From NCBI RefSeq assembly GCF_035666175.1, contig NZ_CP142016.1, positions 434,001 to 498,000 on the forward strand: 64,000 bases of DNA, in the 5' to 3' direction. Within the stretch, counting starts at the first letter, position 1, and every line of letters begins with the position of its first letter. The notes below the pieces were generated by a model. It saw nothing but the letters and a program-made list of their open reading frames with translations. It made no database searches and was not told the origin of the DNA. Both the position numbers and the translations under genes were made by a program. Positions 1 to 8,424 of the stretch are shown here, one piece after another. The DNA comes from Riemerella anatipestifer. GTDB lineage: Bacteria > Bacteroidota > Bacteroidia > Flavobacteriales > Weeksellaceae.

Positions 1-396
1 ATCCGTTCACGACATCCACTATTTAAAAGATAGTGGTGAGCAAATGCGAAACTGTACTTTAATTGGAGATAGAGGCTATTTATCAGCAAAAGTTCAAATA
101 GATTTATTTAACTATGCTAATATTAAATTAGATACACCAATGAGAAGTAATCAGAAAGATTATATTCCTCAATTTTCATTGTACAAGAAAAAGCGAAAAC
201 GAATTGAGACATTTTTCTCTCAACTTTGCGACCAATTTATGATTAAAAGAAACTATGCTAAAACTTTTGAAGGCTTTAAAACAAGGATAATCAGTAAAAT
301 AACCGCCGCAACGGTTATTCAATATATCAATAAATTTATCTTCCAAAGAAAATTAAATCATCTAAAAATCAGTATTATTTAAAATGCACAACGAGT
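1..396 (+). mobile_element. ISRa1 (IS982 family), 3' part, cut by window edge
   Basis: This is the right-hand 396 bp of the same element found complete seven more times in the window. It ends with the terminal inverted repeat (read inward, ACTCGTTGTGCATTTT). The left end is outside the window, so the target duplication cannot be tested. It stops 6 bp before the start of the first tail-tube-like gene, so it has replaced or displaced the native promoter region of that gene. Confidence 0.93.
2..382 (+). CDS. IS982-family transposase, C-terminal part
   Basis: The reading frame is open from the window edge and matches residues 167-292 of the complete transposases elsewhere in the window (GDRGYLSAK block, C-terminal LNHLKISII). 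It carries the DSG and RNY variants, as do the copies at 26740 and 33935. The N-terminal two fifths lie outside the window. Confidence 0.9.
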   Translation, partial: SVHDIHYLKDSGEQMRNCTLIGDRGYLSAKVQIDLFNYANIKLDTPMRSNQKDYIPQFSLYKKKRKRIETFFSQLCDQFMIKRNYAKTFEGFKTRIISKITAATVIQYINKFIFQRKLNHLKISII

Positions 397-402
397 ATAG
401 CT

Positions 403-954
403 ATGTCAAATTGTTTTAATGACACACCTCACGAGAATATCGAAAATTGCCCAAACGAAGATATATTCGCAGGTCTTACTACTAGGTTATATTATGTACC
501 AACCGCTTTTGTGAAATCATTTGCAAAGCCTGTTCCTGGTGCTGACTATGCCAGCCGTATCAAAATTGGCACAGGAGGCATAGTGCTTAATACTGGTAAA
601 GCATGGAAGTTCATCGATATTCAAATCGATGAAAACGAACTGAAAATGAATCTTACAGGGAATGTTGGTAACAAAAAAACCAAAACGGAAATAGATTTCT
701 TAATTCCTGGATTCAAAACGAAAACTTTGGGATTCATAGACACCTATAAAAACACACCGTGCATCTTCGCCATTAAAGATGCAGAAGGTAAATTGTTTGT
801 TGTCGGCTCTAAAGATTTAGGAGCTTACATTGAAAGTGCTGATGCTACTTCTGGTAAGAAGATAGATGATAATAGTGGCGTGACAGCCAAAGTTGTGGCT
901 AACTCGAAGCTCTACTATTACGAAGGTGAAATTAGTTTAGAAGCTGCTGCGTAA
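403..954 (+). CDS. Phage tail-tube-like structural protein (paralogue of 8425-9000)
   Basis: A 183-residue protein without signal peptide or membrane segment. It aligns over its length with the protein at 8425-9000: both have an N-terminal stretch of the type GLxTRxxYxP, a central block of the type TLGFxxxxKNxPxxFxxxDAxGxLxVxG, then an SGKKxxDxS block and a C-terminal YYYEGEI or YLYEGSI motif. Family knowledge of Bacteroidota phages suggests a tail tube or related minor structural role, which is inference here. The start codon lies 6 bp after an ISRa1 right end, so the native promoter is gone. The stop codon overlaps the next ATG (TAATG), which implies translational coupling. Confidence 0.6.
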   Translation: MSNCFNDTPHENIENCPNEDIFAGLTTRLYYVPTAFVKSFAKPVPGADYASRIKIGTGGIVLNTGKAWKFIDIQIDENELKMNLTGNVGNKKTKTEIDFLIPGFKTKTLGFIDTYKNTPCIFAIKDAEGKLFVVGSKDLGAYIESADATSGKKIDDNSGVTAKVVANSKLYYYEGEISLEAAA

Positions 955-1241
955 TGAACAAGAAGTGTTTTAAACTAACCAAGCCTATAGGCACTTTAAT
1001 CATTTCTTCGCTAGGTGACTATACTATTGAAGGTATACCATCTAATGCTTTAGAGCTTATAGAAAAAGGGTGTCTATGGCTAGAGTTTACTTCAGAAGCT
1101 GTAGAACCTCTGAGTAAACTCTCCAACGAGAGGCTTGATAATCTTAAAAAACTAAGAGAAAGTCAGCTGATTGATGATGCAGAGATTATCAATCAAGCCA
1201 TACAGCTAAAAGCTAGTGAGAAGAAAAGCAGCAAGTCGTAA
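954..1241 (+). CDS. Small phage protein, function unknown
   Basis: A 95-residue lysine-rich protein that starts on the A of the preceding stop codon and ends in a run of Lys and Ser. It has no motif I recognise. Coupling to the tube-like gene suggests a structural or assembly partner, for example a small tail or head accessory protein, but this is only positional. A rho-independent terminator follows directly, so the two genes form a transcription unit of their own. Confidence 0.55.
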   Translation: MNKKCFKLTKPIGTLIISSLGDYTIEGIPSNALELIEKGCLWLEFTSEAVEPLSKLSNERLDNLKKLRESQLIDDAEIINQAIQLKASEKKSSKS

Positions 1242-1258
1242 GTTTTAATCCATATCTA

Positions 1259-1292
1259 AAAAAAGCAGTAAGCCTTGCCTTGCTGCTTTTTT
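1259..1292 (+). terminator. Rho-independent terminator
   Basis: A-rich 5' arm with GCAG pairs with CTGC followed by six T. It separates the two upstream structural genes from the 1302 gene. Confidence 0.75.
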
Positions 1293-1301
1293 ATATTCAA
1301 C

Positions 1302-2003
1302 ATGAATGCACAACAACATCAAGAACTTTTAAAGGAATTTTCGTCCAAAGGAGGCTCTCAAAAATTGGTAAAAAGTTTAGAGAAATTCTCTTTGCAGAAT
1401 TACGCCAAGCTGAAGTATGAGTATGGCAAACTATCCCCAAAAAGTACCAATGATAAAGCTAAAACTCAAGATACAGACCAAGTAGAGGCTAAAGAACCTG
1501 CTAAAAAGTATACTCCTGGTAAAAATCCTAGAGTGTTTCATGATTTAATTGCAGATTATCCTGTACAGCTACACGCTACCTTTAGGAAACGCTGGCAGGT
1601 ATGGATGGAAGCCTGTTCATGGAAAATGCAACTTAACGAAGTGCCAGACCAAGATGCTGAAACGGCTTTTGATATTCAACTGAAAATCTACAAGTGTTTT
1701 AAAATATTTGACGAGTGCCAAAAGATACTGAAGCATTACCAAGAACACAAAAGAATAATGCCTACTGAAGTATCGGTTGATTTCTCAAAAATGTCCGAGC
1801 TGGAGATTTTTAAATACCAAAATAAACTCCGTGCCTCTATTACACGAAGAAGGCAAACAATTGAATCTCTTGAAAAGAATTTACCAAACAAAGAGAATAA
1901 CAACTATGCAATTAGACTGCACAGCCTAAACCGAAAAAAAGAACAACTCCAAGAGAAAATAAATGAACTTTTAGAATGTGAAAAAATATTAAAAAATGAG
2001 TGA
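1302..2003 (+). CDS. Phage protein with coiled-coil C-terminus, unknown function
   Basis: A 233-residue protein. The ATG at 1302 is chosen because an upstream in-frame start would lie inside the terminator hairpin. The N-terminal 80 residues are charged and low in complexity. The middle is Trp- and Lys-rich, and residues about 165-233 are heptad-like with many Glu, Lys and Arg, consistent with a coiled coil. It overlaps the following ParB-methyltransferase gene by 8 bp, so the two are probably translated together. Its position before the terminase genes would suit a DNA-packaging or DNA-modification accessory, but no domain shows this. Confidence 0.6.
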   Translation: MNAQQHQELLKEFSSKGGSQKLVKSLEKFSLQNYAKLKYEYGKLSPKSTNDKAKTQDTDQVEAKEPAKKYTPGKNPRVFHDLIADYPVQLHATFRKRWQVWMEACSWKMQLNEVPDQDAETAFDIQLKIYKCFKIFDECQKILKHYQEHKRIMPTEVSVDFSKMSELEIFKYQNKLRASITRRRQTIESLEKNLPNKENNNYAIRLHSLNRKKEQLQEKINELLECEKILKNE

Positions 2004-3324
2004 AATTTTAGCACCACTTGAGTGGTACACTGTAAAAAGAAAAGTCAGTGATCTTATTCCTTGTGATTTCAATCCTAGAAGCATTACTGATGAAGAAATG
2101 CTCAAGCTCCAAGAAAGTATAAATAGGTTTAACCTAGTAGAGATACCTGCTATTGATTATGATAATGTACTTTTAGCAGGGCACCAGCGTATAGCAGCCC
2201 TTTTTATACTTGGGCGTGGTGAAGAGCTTATTGATGTTAGGATTCCAAACCGAAAGCTGACAGAAGAGGAATTCAAAGAATATATGCTCCGTTCCAATAT
2301 CCATAACGGAAAGTTTGATTGGAACAAAATAGAAGATTTTTTCCAAGAAATTGACTTAGAGGGCATAGGTATGGATATGGGCAGTTATGATGAATTTTTA
2401 AAGCAAAACGCCTATCTTCCTCCTGAAGCTGAAGGAAATTTTGATGCTACCATTCACGAGAACTACGAAAGTTGCGAAGGTGATATTTTTGAGTTGGTAT
2501 CTGTAGATAAAGGAATTAAACACCGTTTCATGTGTGGTTCTTCTACCGAATCCGAAAATTGGGCAAAAATATTGGGTGATGAAAAAATAAATCTTCTCGT
2601 TACAGATCCACCTTATAATGTAGATTACCAAGGTGGTACAAAGGATAAGTTGAAAATTAAAAATGATAAAATGTCTAACGATAATTTTTACCGTTTTTTA
2701 TACGACTTCTTTGTGAACACTTATGTGTTTTCAGATCCTGGAGCTCCAGCTTATGTATTTTATTCAGATTCAGAAGCTATCAATTTCAGAAAATCAATGT
2801 TAGATGCAGGATATAAAATATCCTCTACTTTAGTTTGGGTTAAAAATTCCTTTGTTTTGGGGCGTTTGGATTATCATATGCAGCACGAGCCTATTATTTT
2901 TTGTGAAGAAACCCAATCTGAAGAAATAGAAACCCACCGCTCTCTGGTATATGGTTGGAATGCCGAAGCTGCTCATCCATGGTATTCCGATAGGAAACAA
3001 AGTTCTGTTCTAAGGTTTGATAAACCTTTACGAAATGCGGACCACCCAACCATGAAGCCTTTGGACTTAATTGGTTACCTTATTAAGAATTCAAGCAAAC
3101 AAAAAGACATTGTTGCAGATGGATTCCTTGGTTCTGGTTCTACTTTAATCGCTGCAGAACAAAACTGGAGAAGTTGTCGTGGTTTTGAGTTAGATCCAAG
3201 ATTTTCTGATGTCATCGTAAGGCGTTGGGTAGCTTATATGCGTGAGAATAATTTGGCATTTGAAGTGTATTTGAATGGAAATCTATTAACCGAGAATGAC
3301 TTAGAAAGGTGGAACAAAAAATAA
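1996..3324 (+). CDS. ParB-like domain / N6-adenine or N4-cytosine DNA methyltransferase fusion
   Basis: A 442-residue two-part protein. Residues about 10-130 are ParB/Srx-like: LIPCDFNPRSITDEEMLKL, then AGHQRIAAL, the equivalent of the ParB GHRR box. Residues about 195-425 are an amino-methyltransferase of circularly permuted (beta) type: motif IV TDPPYNVDY near residue 204 comes before the SAM-binding motif DGFLGSGST near residue 375. It likely methylates DNA (adenine N6, less likely cytosine N4). In phages this architecture usually lies next to the terminase genes and may protect phage DNA or mark packaging sites. That role is inferred. A strong terminator follows. Confidence 0.85.
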   Translation: MSEILAPLEWYTVKRKVSDLIPCDFNPRSITDEEMLKLQESINRFNLVEIPAIDYDNVLLAGHQRIAALFILGRGEELIDVRIPNRKLTEEEFKEYMLRSNIHNGKFDWNKIEDFFQEIDLEGIGMDMGSYDEFLKQNAYLPPEAEGNFDATIHENYESCEGDIFELVSVDKGIKHRFMCGSSTESENWAKILGDEKINLLVTDPPYNVDYQGGTKDKLKIKNDKMSNDNFYRFLYDFFVNTYVFSDPGAPAYVFYSDSEAINFRKSMLDAGYKISSTLVWVKNSFVLGRLDYHMQHEPIIFCEETQSEEIETHRSLVYGWNAEAAHPWYSDRKQSSVLRFDKPLRNADHPTMKPLDLIGYLIKNSSKQKDIVADGFLGSGSTLIAAEQNWRSCRGFELDPRFSDVIVRRWVAYMRENNLAFEVYLNGNLLTENDLERWNKK

Positions 3325-3360
3325 ATATTTTAGACTTATAAAGGAAATAATTTACTGGAG

Positions 3361-3390
3361 AAAGCCATCTTTTATAGATGGCTTTTTTTT
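3361..3390 (+). terminator. Rho-independent terminator
   Basis: Perfect 10-bp stem (AAAGCCATCT / AGATGGCTTT, 5-nt loop) followed by more T, immediately downstream of the ParB-methyltransferase gene. Confidence 0.85.
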
Positions 3391-3394
3391 GTCC

Positions 3395-3425
3395 TTTGAC
3401 TACTCTAATTCATACCGCAAATTTG
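3395..3425 (+). promoter_or_regulatory. Bacteroidota-type promoter for the terminase genes
   Basis: TTTG at 3395-3398, exactly 19 nt, then CAAATTTG at 3418-3425 (consensus TAnnTTTG). The ATG of the small terminase follows 4 nt later, so the transcript would be leaderless or nearly so. It lies just behind a terminator, which fits a new transcription unit. Confidence 0.6.
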
Positions 3426-3429
3426 CCGT

Positions 3430-4023
3430 ATGGAATTGGTGAAGTTAAAAAAAAATAGCTCTTTTCTTAGAATAAAAGCCTCCTACCTGGATGAGGATTC
3501 CGTAGAACTAACGGAAAGCGAAAAGAACAAAAAAAAACGCTTAACTCATGCATGGGCTTTGTGTTTAAATAACAAATATTCAGCTCATCAAACCGTACAT
3601 ATTTTAATGCGAGATCACGGTGTTTCTAGAGCAACCGCTTACCGTGATTACAACTGGTCTATGCAAATATTCGGAGACCTAGACGCAACCCATTTAGCCG
3701 CAGAACGGCAGGTGCTAAAAGAAGCCTTTTGGAACGAATACCAACTCGCTAGAAAAGAAGGTAACGGAGAACTAGCGGTGAAGGCGTTAAAAGAATACAG
3801 AGCATTATTCAACTTTGATGCTGAAGAAAACCAAATAGATCCTAATAAAATACAAGCTCACGAGTACCATCTATCTATGCCTCGTTGGGTGTATAAAAAA
3901 ATGGATGCGATGTTTTCTGGCGGTGTTGTTGATTTTAACAATCTTGAGGTTGAAGATGTTGAGTATAGAGAAGACACCAAATCAGAAGATGAAGATTATG
4001 AAGATGACCAAGGAGATTTCTAA
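3430..4023 (+). CDS. Putative phage terminase small subunit
   Basis: A 197-residue protein with a helix-turn-helix-like stretch near residues 55-75 (MRDHGVSRATAYRDYNWSMQ), as expected for the DNA-recognition domain of a small terminase. The tail is very acidic (EDEDYEDDQGDF). It lies directly before the large subunit and overlaps its likely start by 20 bp. The family would recognise the packaging site and load the large subunit. The assignment rests on the helix-turn-helix motif and gene order. Confidence 0.7.
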   Translation: MELVKLKKNSSFLRIKASYLDEDSVELTESEKNKKKRLTHAWALCLNNKYSAHQTVHILMRDHGVSRATAYRDYNWSMQIFGDLDATHLAAERQVLKEAFWNEYQLARKEGNGELAVKALKEYRALFNFDAEENQIDPNKIQAHEYHLSMPRWVYKKMDAMFSGGVVDFNNLEVEDVEYREDTKSEDEDYEDDQGDF

Positions 4024-5536
4024 TATACTTAAACCTAGAAAAAAGCTAGAACTCAACCTCATGCAAATGACGGCTATTCTAGCCAATCAACGCTACGGTA
4101 TTAAAAATGTAAACATTGAAGCTGGGCGTGGTTCTGGTAAATCTACTGTTATTGGGTGGTTTATCAAAGAAGCGGTAAGGCAAATGCCTCGCTCCACAGG
4201 TGTTGTTGTTGGAGAAACTTTTGTTCAAATAAAAACTAGAACCCTCCCATCTACTAAGGAAGGGTTAGAGATGTTTGGTCTTTTTGAGGGAATTGACTAT
4301 ATCGTTGGGAAGTGTGGTCAAAATTTAGGTTTTGAAATGCCTTTCCAACCTCCAGACTCCTGGACTAATGTTATTCATTTTCGTAATGGTAGTATTATCG
4401 TAATGGTATCACTAGATAACCCTAACTCTGGGCGTGGTTTGAACTCCTATTATGTTATTGGTGATGAAGCGGCTCTACTTACTTATGATCGTTTATTTAA
4501 TAATGTTCTGACTACCAACCGAAGCATTAAGCCGCAATTTAAAAATAAAACAATGCTTAATGCTACGGTCTTTGTGTCATCTGTAGCAATGACGAAAAAA
4601 GGAGAATGGTTTACTGAGAGGGAAAATAAAGCTAAGAAAAAACCAAAAGAATATGCTTTCTTAAAGTTTAATTCTCTTGTAAATAAACATAACCTCACTC
4701 CTGGTTGGATAGAGCAAATGAGGGAAGAGGCTTTATCTGAGCTGCTATTTAATGCAGAAATTATGAACATACGACCAAGAGGTATTACTGACGGCTTCTA
4801 CGCTCAGCTGAATAGTGGTATGCACTATTATTCTTATAAGTATGATATTGATGCTCTAGGTGGTGTGACTGAAGACTACAAGCCCAGCTGTAAGTATGAT
4901 ACTGATTTAGTAAGAGGTGTACCGCTTCAGTTTAATTTGGACTTTGGTGGTCGTATCAATTGTGGTACAGTATCACAATACCTTAGTTCAATAAATGAAA
5001 TTAGATTTATTAAGGAGTTCTTTGTAAAGAATCCTAAGAAGCTATCTGATTTGGTTAAGGAATTTATTGATTATTACGAATCTCACAAGTCAAGCTGCAA
5101 TGTAGTTCATCTATACCATGACCGTTCTGGCTATAAGCAGGAAGCTAACTCCAAGACTACTTTAGCCGAAGATGTGGAGAATCTGCTCCGTGCAGCAGGA
5201 TGGAAGGTGATAAATAAAACGCCAAATACTAATAACCCTCCACACATTGAGAAGTTTAGACTAATCAATGAAATACTCTGCGAACAAGAACATAAGTTAC
5301 CAAGAGTAAGAATAAATGAAAACCAATGTCCTAACCTTATCATCTCTATGGAGAATGCTCCGCTTACTTCAGATGATGCGTTTAAGAAGGATAAGTCTTC
5401 AGAACGAAGTACAACTATTCCCCAGGAGCACGCCACACACTTCTCGGACACTTTTGACTATTGTTTGTTCTGGCAGTTTGCTCACATTATAGATTATCAA
5501 TATACAAACTCATTTATAATTACAAATCTTCCATAA
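4004..5536 (+). CDS. Phage terminase large subunit (packaging ATPase/nuclease)
   Basis: A 510-residue protein from the chosen ATG at 4004. Longer in-frame starts would lie deep inside the small-subunit gene. Walker A is EAGRGSGKSTVIGWF (about residues 40-50), Walker B is YYVIGDEAALL, and the C-terminal RNase H-like nuclease shows acidic positions in FNLDFGGRINCG and LYHDRSGY. It powers DNA translocation into the prohead and cuts concatemers. Length and motif order are normal for the family. It overlaps the small subunit by 20 bp and is followed by a terminator. Confidence 0.88.
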   Translation: MTKEISNILKPRKKLELNLMQMTAILANQRYGIKNVNIEAGRGSGKSTVIGWFIKEAVRQMPRSTGVVVGETFVQIKTRTLPSTKEGLEMFGLFEGIDYIVGKCGQNLGFEMPFQPPDSWTNVIHFRNGSIIVMVSLDNPNSGRGLNSYYVIGDEAALLTYDRLFNNVLTTNRSIKPQFKNKTMLNATVFVSSVAMTKKGEWFTERENKAKKKPKEYAFLKFNSLVNKHNLTPGWIEQMREEALSELLFNAEIMNIRPRGITDGFYAQLNSGMHYYSYKYDIDALGGVTEDYKPSCKYDTDLVRGVPLQFNLDFGGRINCGTVSQYLSSINEIRFIKEFFVKNPKKLSDLVKEFIDYYESHKSSCNVVHLYHDRSGYKQEANSKTTLAEDVENLLRAAGWKVINKTPNTNNPPHIEKFRLINEILCEQEHKLPRVRINENQCPNLIISMENAPLTSDDAFKKDKSSERSTTIPQEHATHFSDTFDYCLFWQFAHIIDYQYTNSFIITNLP

Positions 5537-5559
5537 TTTTTTTATTGTCTTTTTTAACG

Positions 5560-5581
5560 GCTCTGCGATAGCAGAGCTTTT
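5560..5581 (+). terminator. Rho-independent terminator
   Basis: GCTCTGC, 4-nt loop, GCAGAGC, then T-rich, 24 bp after the terminase stop codon. The next 230 bp are AT-rich with no recognisable gene. Confidence 0.8.
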
Positions 5582-5811
5582 CTGTTTTTGGTCCATTCAT
5601 ATTTCGCAAAATTTTTAAAAGTGTAATTGTAGAATGGTATAAGGCGCGCGTGTCCCTATCCAGTAAACATTTTGAGAAAAAACGCTGCATTTGAAATTTT
5701 TAAAAATTGATTTACAGTTATTTAATAAAAAAAATATGAGAATAACATTGGTTTTTGCTAGTTTTTTTTGGTGTCCTTTCCATTTTATGGGTGTATTTCA
5801 ACCTTTGCACT

Positions 5812-6135
5812 ATGGAAAATACAATATTTCTCACAGATGTTCTTTCAGATATGAAACGGCTGGATAGCTTAAAAAATCCAATCCCTTTTTCTATTAAAAT
5901 ACGAACATTCAACTTGCAAAATAAGACAGGTGGAAATATTAAGTTTTATCCATCGGCTGTATCGCTTAATCCTCCAAAGCAAAAAGGTGCAAAAAGATTG
6001 GCAATGAATATAGATTTTAAAAACCCCAATCATTTTGCCAATAGGACTAGAAATATAAAGCTCCCAGACGGTCAAATTAAAAAAATCAACATTCTATTCA
6101 TACAGGAATACAACGGCAAAAAAGTGGTTTACTAA
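5812..6135 (+). CDS. Small phage protein before portal, unknown function
   Basis: A 107-residue basic protein. The ATG at 5812 is preferred over an in-frame start at 5755 because it follows CCTTTG by 4 nt, the start-proximal promoter arrangement used repeatedly in this prophage, and because the extra 19 residues would be an unlikely hydrophobic stretch. Central and C-terminal parts are rich in Asn, Lys and Ile, with no domain I recognise. Its stop overlaps the portal start (TAATG), so it is co-translated with the portal gene. Confidence 0.55.
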   Translation: MENTIFLTDVLSDMKRLDSLKNPIPFSIKIRTFNLQNKTGGNIKFYPSAVSLNPPKQKGAKRLAMNIDFKNPNHFANRTRNIKLPDGQIKKINILFIQEYNGKKVVY

Positions 6136-7481
6136 TGCAAAAAATAAATAACGATATTTATGTAGTAGGTGGGGTTAATTTACCCTCTGCGGCGATAAAG
6201 TTTACAGGTAAAGATAAAAACACGCCTAAACACTCAAGTCCTAAGCATAAGCCTAGCAGTTCTGACTCGGAAGATTGGTGCAAATGGGGTGATAATAATG
6301 ACTATCCCAGAGAGCTAATGCAAAAAGTGAGTAAAGTGGGAGCTGCTGTTGGTGGTTTAGAAGTGCTTACATCTGCTCACTATGGCATAGGTATTCGTAT
6401 CTTTGAGCTGTTTGAAACGGACGGTGATGCTAATTTCAAAGAAAAAATCCCATCTTCCATTCCAGAAATATACGATTTTTTTGACCGTACTAATTTTGAT
6501 TTAATGCTTTCTGATATCATCTATGATTATGAAGCATTGGGTATTGCTTTTCCAGAATTTCTTTTAAGCCCCAATGGCGAAGAGGTCATCTCTGTTATGA
6601 GGCATCAAGCCTCCTACTGCCGTTTTGAAAAACCTAAAAACGGTGCAATTCAAAATGTAATTATAAACACCTCTTGGGGGGAAACTGAATTTGATAGCCG
6701 AGATAACATTAAAGTTCCGTGCTTTTCACAAAATTTAAGCATAGAAGAAATAAAACAATATTGCAAAGAAAAAGGCATCCGAAAATTCATTGTCCCAATT
6801 ATCAATAGTCTTATTATTGAAAAAGTCTACCCTAGTGTTGGTTGGCATTCTTCATTCAAGTCGGGTTGGATGGATGTGGTAATAGCTGTACCAGAGCTAA
6901 AAAAAATGATGTTTTTAAACCAATTTAATTTTAAATATATCATACATATAGCAGATGATTACTTTATACATAGGTATGGCTTAGATGAATGGACAAATTT
7001 TTCATCTGAAAGAAGGGAGCAACTAAGAATTGAACTTATAAATGCCATAGATGAAAATCTGAAAGGAAGCAAAGGTTCTGGTAAGTCCATAATATCGCCT
7101 TATTTTAGAGATAAAAATACAGGCGAACTTATCAAAGGGATACAAATTGACGAAATAAAGCAAACACAGGCTAATGGGGAATTTTTACCAGATGCTTCAG
7201 CAGGAAACTCTGAAATATTATTCTCTATGGGAGTAGATCCTGCATTATTGGGTGCAGGAGTACCAGGTGGAAAGAATTTGAGTGGTTCTGGGTCTGATAA
7301 ACGAGAAGCCTGGACCATCTTATGTGCAAGACTACCAAGAAAGCACATCAGAACCTTATATATCTTCCGCCTCATTCAGAAGTGGAACGGTTGGAATCCA
7401 GACCTTGTAGCTAAATTACCGAACATCAACTTAACCACTCTAGACAAAAATCCTAGCGGACAAAAAAAAATCACAAATTAA
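6135..7481 (+). CDS. Putative phage portal protein
   Basis: A 448-residue protein located after the terminase genes, of the length expected for a portal. Residues about 50-60 contain DWCKWGDNNDYP, a typical opening of Bacteroidota phage portal-like proteins. The middle is rich in aromatic residues. A C-terminal Gly/Ser-rich tract (GVPGGKNLSGSGSDKREA) precedes a helical end. The portal ring would form the DNA entry vertex and bind terminase. Identification is by position, size and general character; no catalytic motif exists to confirm it. Start is coupled to the upstream stop. Confidence 0.65.
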   Translation: MQKINNDIYVVGGVNLPSAAIKFTGKDKNTPKHSSPKHKPSSSDSEDWCKWGDNNDYPRELMQKVSKVGAAVGGLEVLTSAHYGIGIRIFELFETDGDANFKEKIPSSIPEIYDFFDRTNFDLMLSDIIYDYEALGIAFPEFLLSPNGEEVISVMRHQASYCRFEKPKNGAIQNVIINTSWGETEFDSRDNIKVPCFSQNLSIEEIKQYCKEKGIRKFIVPIINSLIIEKVYPSVGWHSSFKSGWMDVVIAVPELKKMMFLNQFNFKYIIHIADDYFIHRYGLDEWTNFSSERREQLRIELINAIDENLKGSKGSGKSIISPYFRDKNTGELIKGIQIDEIKQTQANGEFLPDASAGNSEILFSMGVDPALLGAGVPGGKNLSGSGSDKREAWTILCARLPRKHIRTLYIFRLIQKWNGWNPDLVAKLPNINLTTLDKNPSGQKKITN

Positions 7482-7502
7482 TTTCAAAAATTGCACCTAA
7501 AA

Positions 7503-8381
7503 ATGGAGAAGATAATTCCAGATAATATCATTCACGAATTGGTATCCCCACCTAAAAATTTTGACTTGGATTTAATAGACCAATCGGCAGGCTTTGAGTC
7601 AAAAATATTTCCCTTTATTTCTGAAAAACAATTTAAAAAATTAGAGACAGAGCATTCAGCTATCTATAAAAAAATAGCTAAGGCAGGCATTCTGTTTTCG
7701 TTGGTTATGGATATTCCTCGGATAAAAGTCCATTTATCCAATTATGGCATCAATCAGTACAACGATGGTAAGTCTAGGCAAGCCCCTTGGTGGGATATTA
7801 GAGATCTAGGACTATCTTGGTTAAAAAAAGCCAATGATAACCTCTATTCAGCGATAATAGATATCAATGAAGATGATAATTTAAGAGCGGATAATTTATT
7901 TTTTAATAATTCTTTCAAGCTAATAAGCATTTTTGATTTTCAAAAATTCTACAGTCTAAATAATTCTTTAGAAGTATATCTGTGGCTTGTCGGTCTTATG
8001 AATGAAATATTAGATACTTTTTTAATGGAATTAGGGAGTTGCAGTCTATCAGATTTGACTACTGATGATTATTTTTTAAGTTTACTAAAAAAGTATATTC
8101 TTAACAAAACCATTCATGACTCTTTACCTGGAAATGGTGTGGTATTTCTCAGTACAGGTATGGCGATTCAATATGAAGAGTTACCCTGGCAAAAATCTAT
8201 GTTTTTAGGAGAAGTAGTTATTGCTGCAATGTCTAAAAAATATTTAAGAAGCTCTAATATGTATTTAGATATGCTCACGAACTATCTATTGAGCAATAAG
8301 GAAAAGTTCCCTTGTTATCAACCCATAGAAAAAACATTTAGAACCAAAATAATAGCCAAAGATAGTGGTCTTTATCTATAA
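7503..8381 (+). CDS. Phage head-tail connector-like protein (DUF6712-like)
   Basis: A 292-residue protein. The ATG at 7503 is used; a TTG four codons upstream is possible. It has the SAGFESKIFPFISEKQFKKLE opening (about residues 25-45) and a PWWDIRDLGLSWLKKANDNLY block near 95-115 that I associate with DUF6712-type virion proteins, found beside portals in Bacteroidota phages. A connector or adaptor function is inferred. It is last in the 5812-8381 unit and is followed by a terminator. Confidence 0.55.
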   Translation: MEKIIPDNIIHELVSPPKNFDLDLIDQSAGFESKIFPFISEKQFKKLETEHSAIYKKIAKAGILFSLVMDIPRIKVHLSNYGINQYNDGKSRQAPWWDIRDLGLSWLKKANDNLYSAIIDINEDDNLRADNLFFNNSFKLISIFDFQKFYSLNNSLEVYLWLVGLMNEILDTFLMELGSCSLSDLTTDDYFLSLLKKYILNKTIHDSLPGNGVVFLSTGMAIQYEELPWQKSMFLGEVVIAAMSKKYLRSSNMYLDMLTNYLLSNKEKFPCYQPIEKTFRTKIIAKDSGLYL

Positions 8382-8392
8382 TAATGTCCTTT

Positions 8393-8420
8393 AATACCCT
8401 CTATATCGAGGGTATTTTTG
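8393..8420 (+). terminator. Terminator overlapping a start-proximal promoter
   Basis: Stem AATACCCTC / GAGGGTATT (9 bp, 6-nt loop) followed by TTTG. The 3' arm runs into TATTTTTG, an exact TAnnTTTG -7 element, and the GTG start of the next gene lies 4 nt further. Termination of the portal unit and initiation of the next unit are therefore superimposed. Confidence 0.65.
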
Positions 8421-8424
8421 TGCT

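Noticed and set aside
3905-4003. Extended N-terminus of the large terminase
   Set aside because: It would lie entirely within the small-subunit gene and encodes an atypical hydrophobic stretch.
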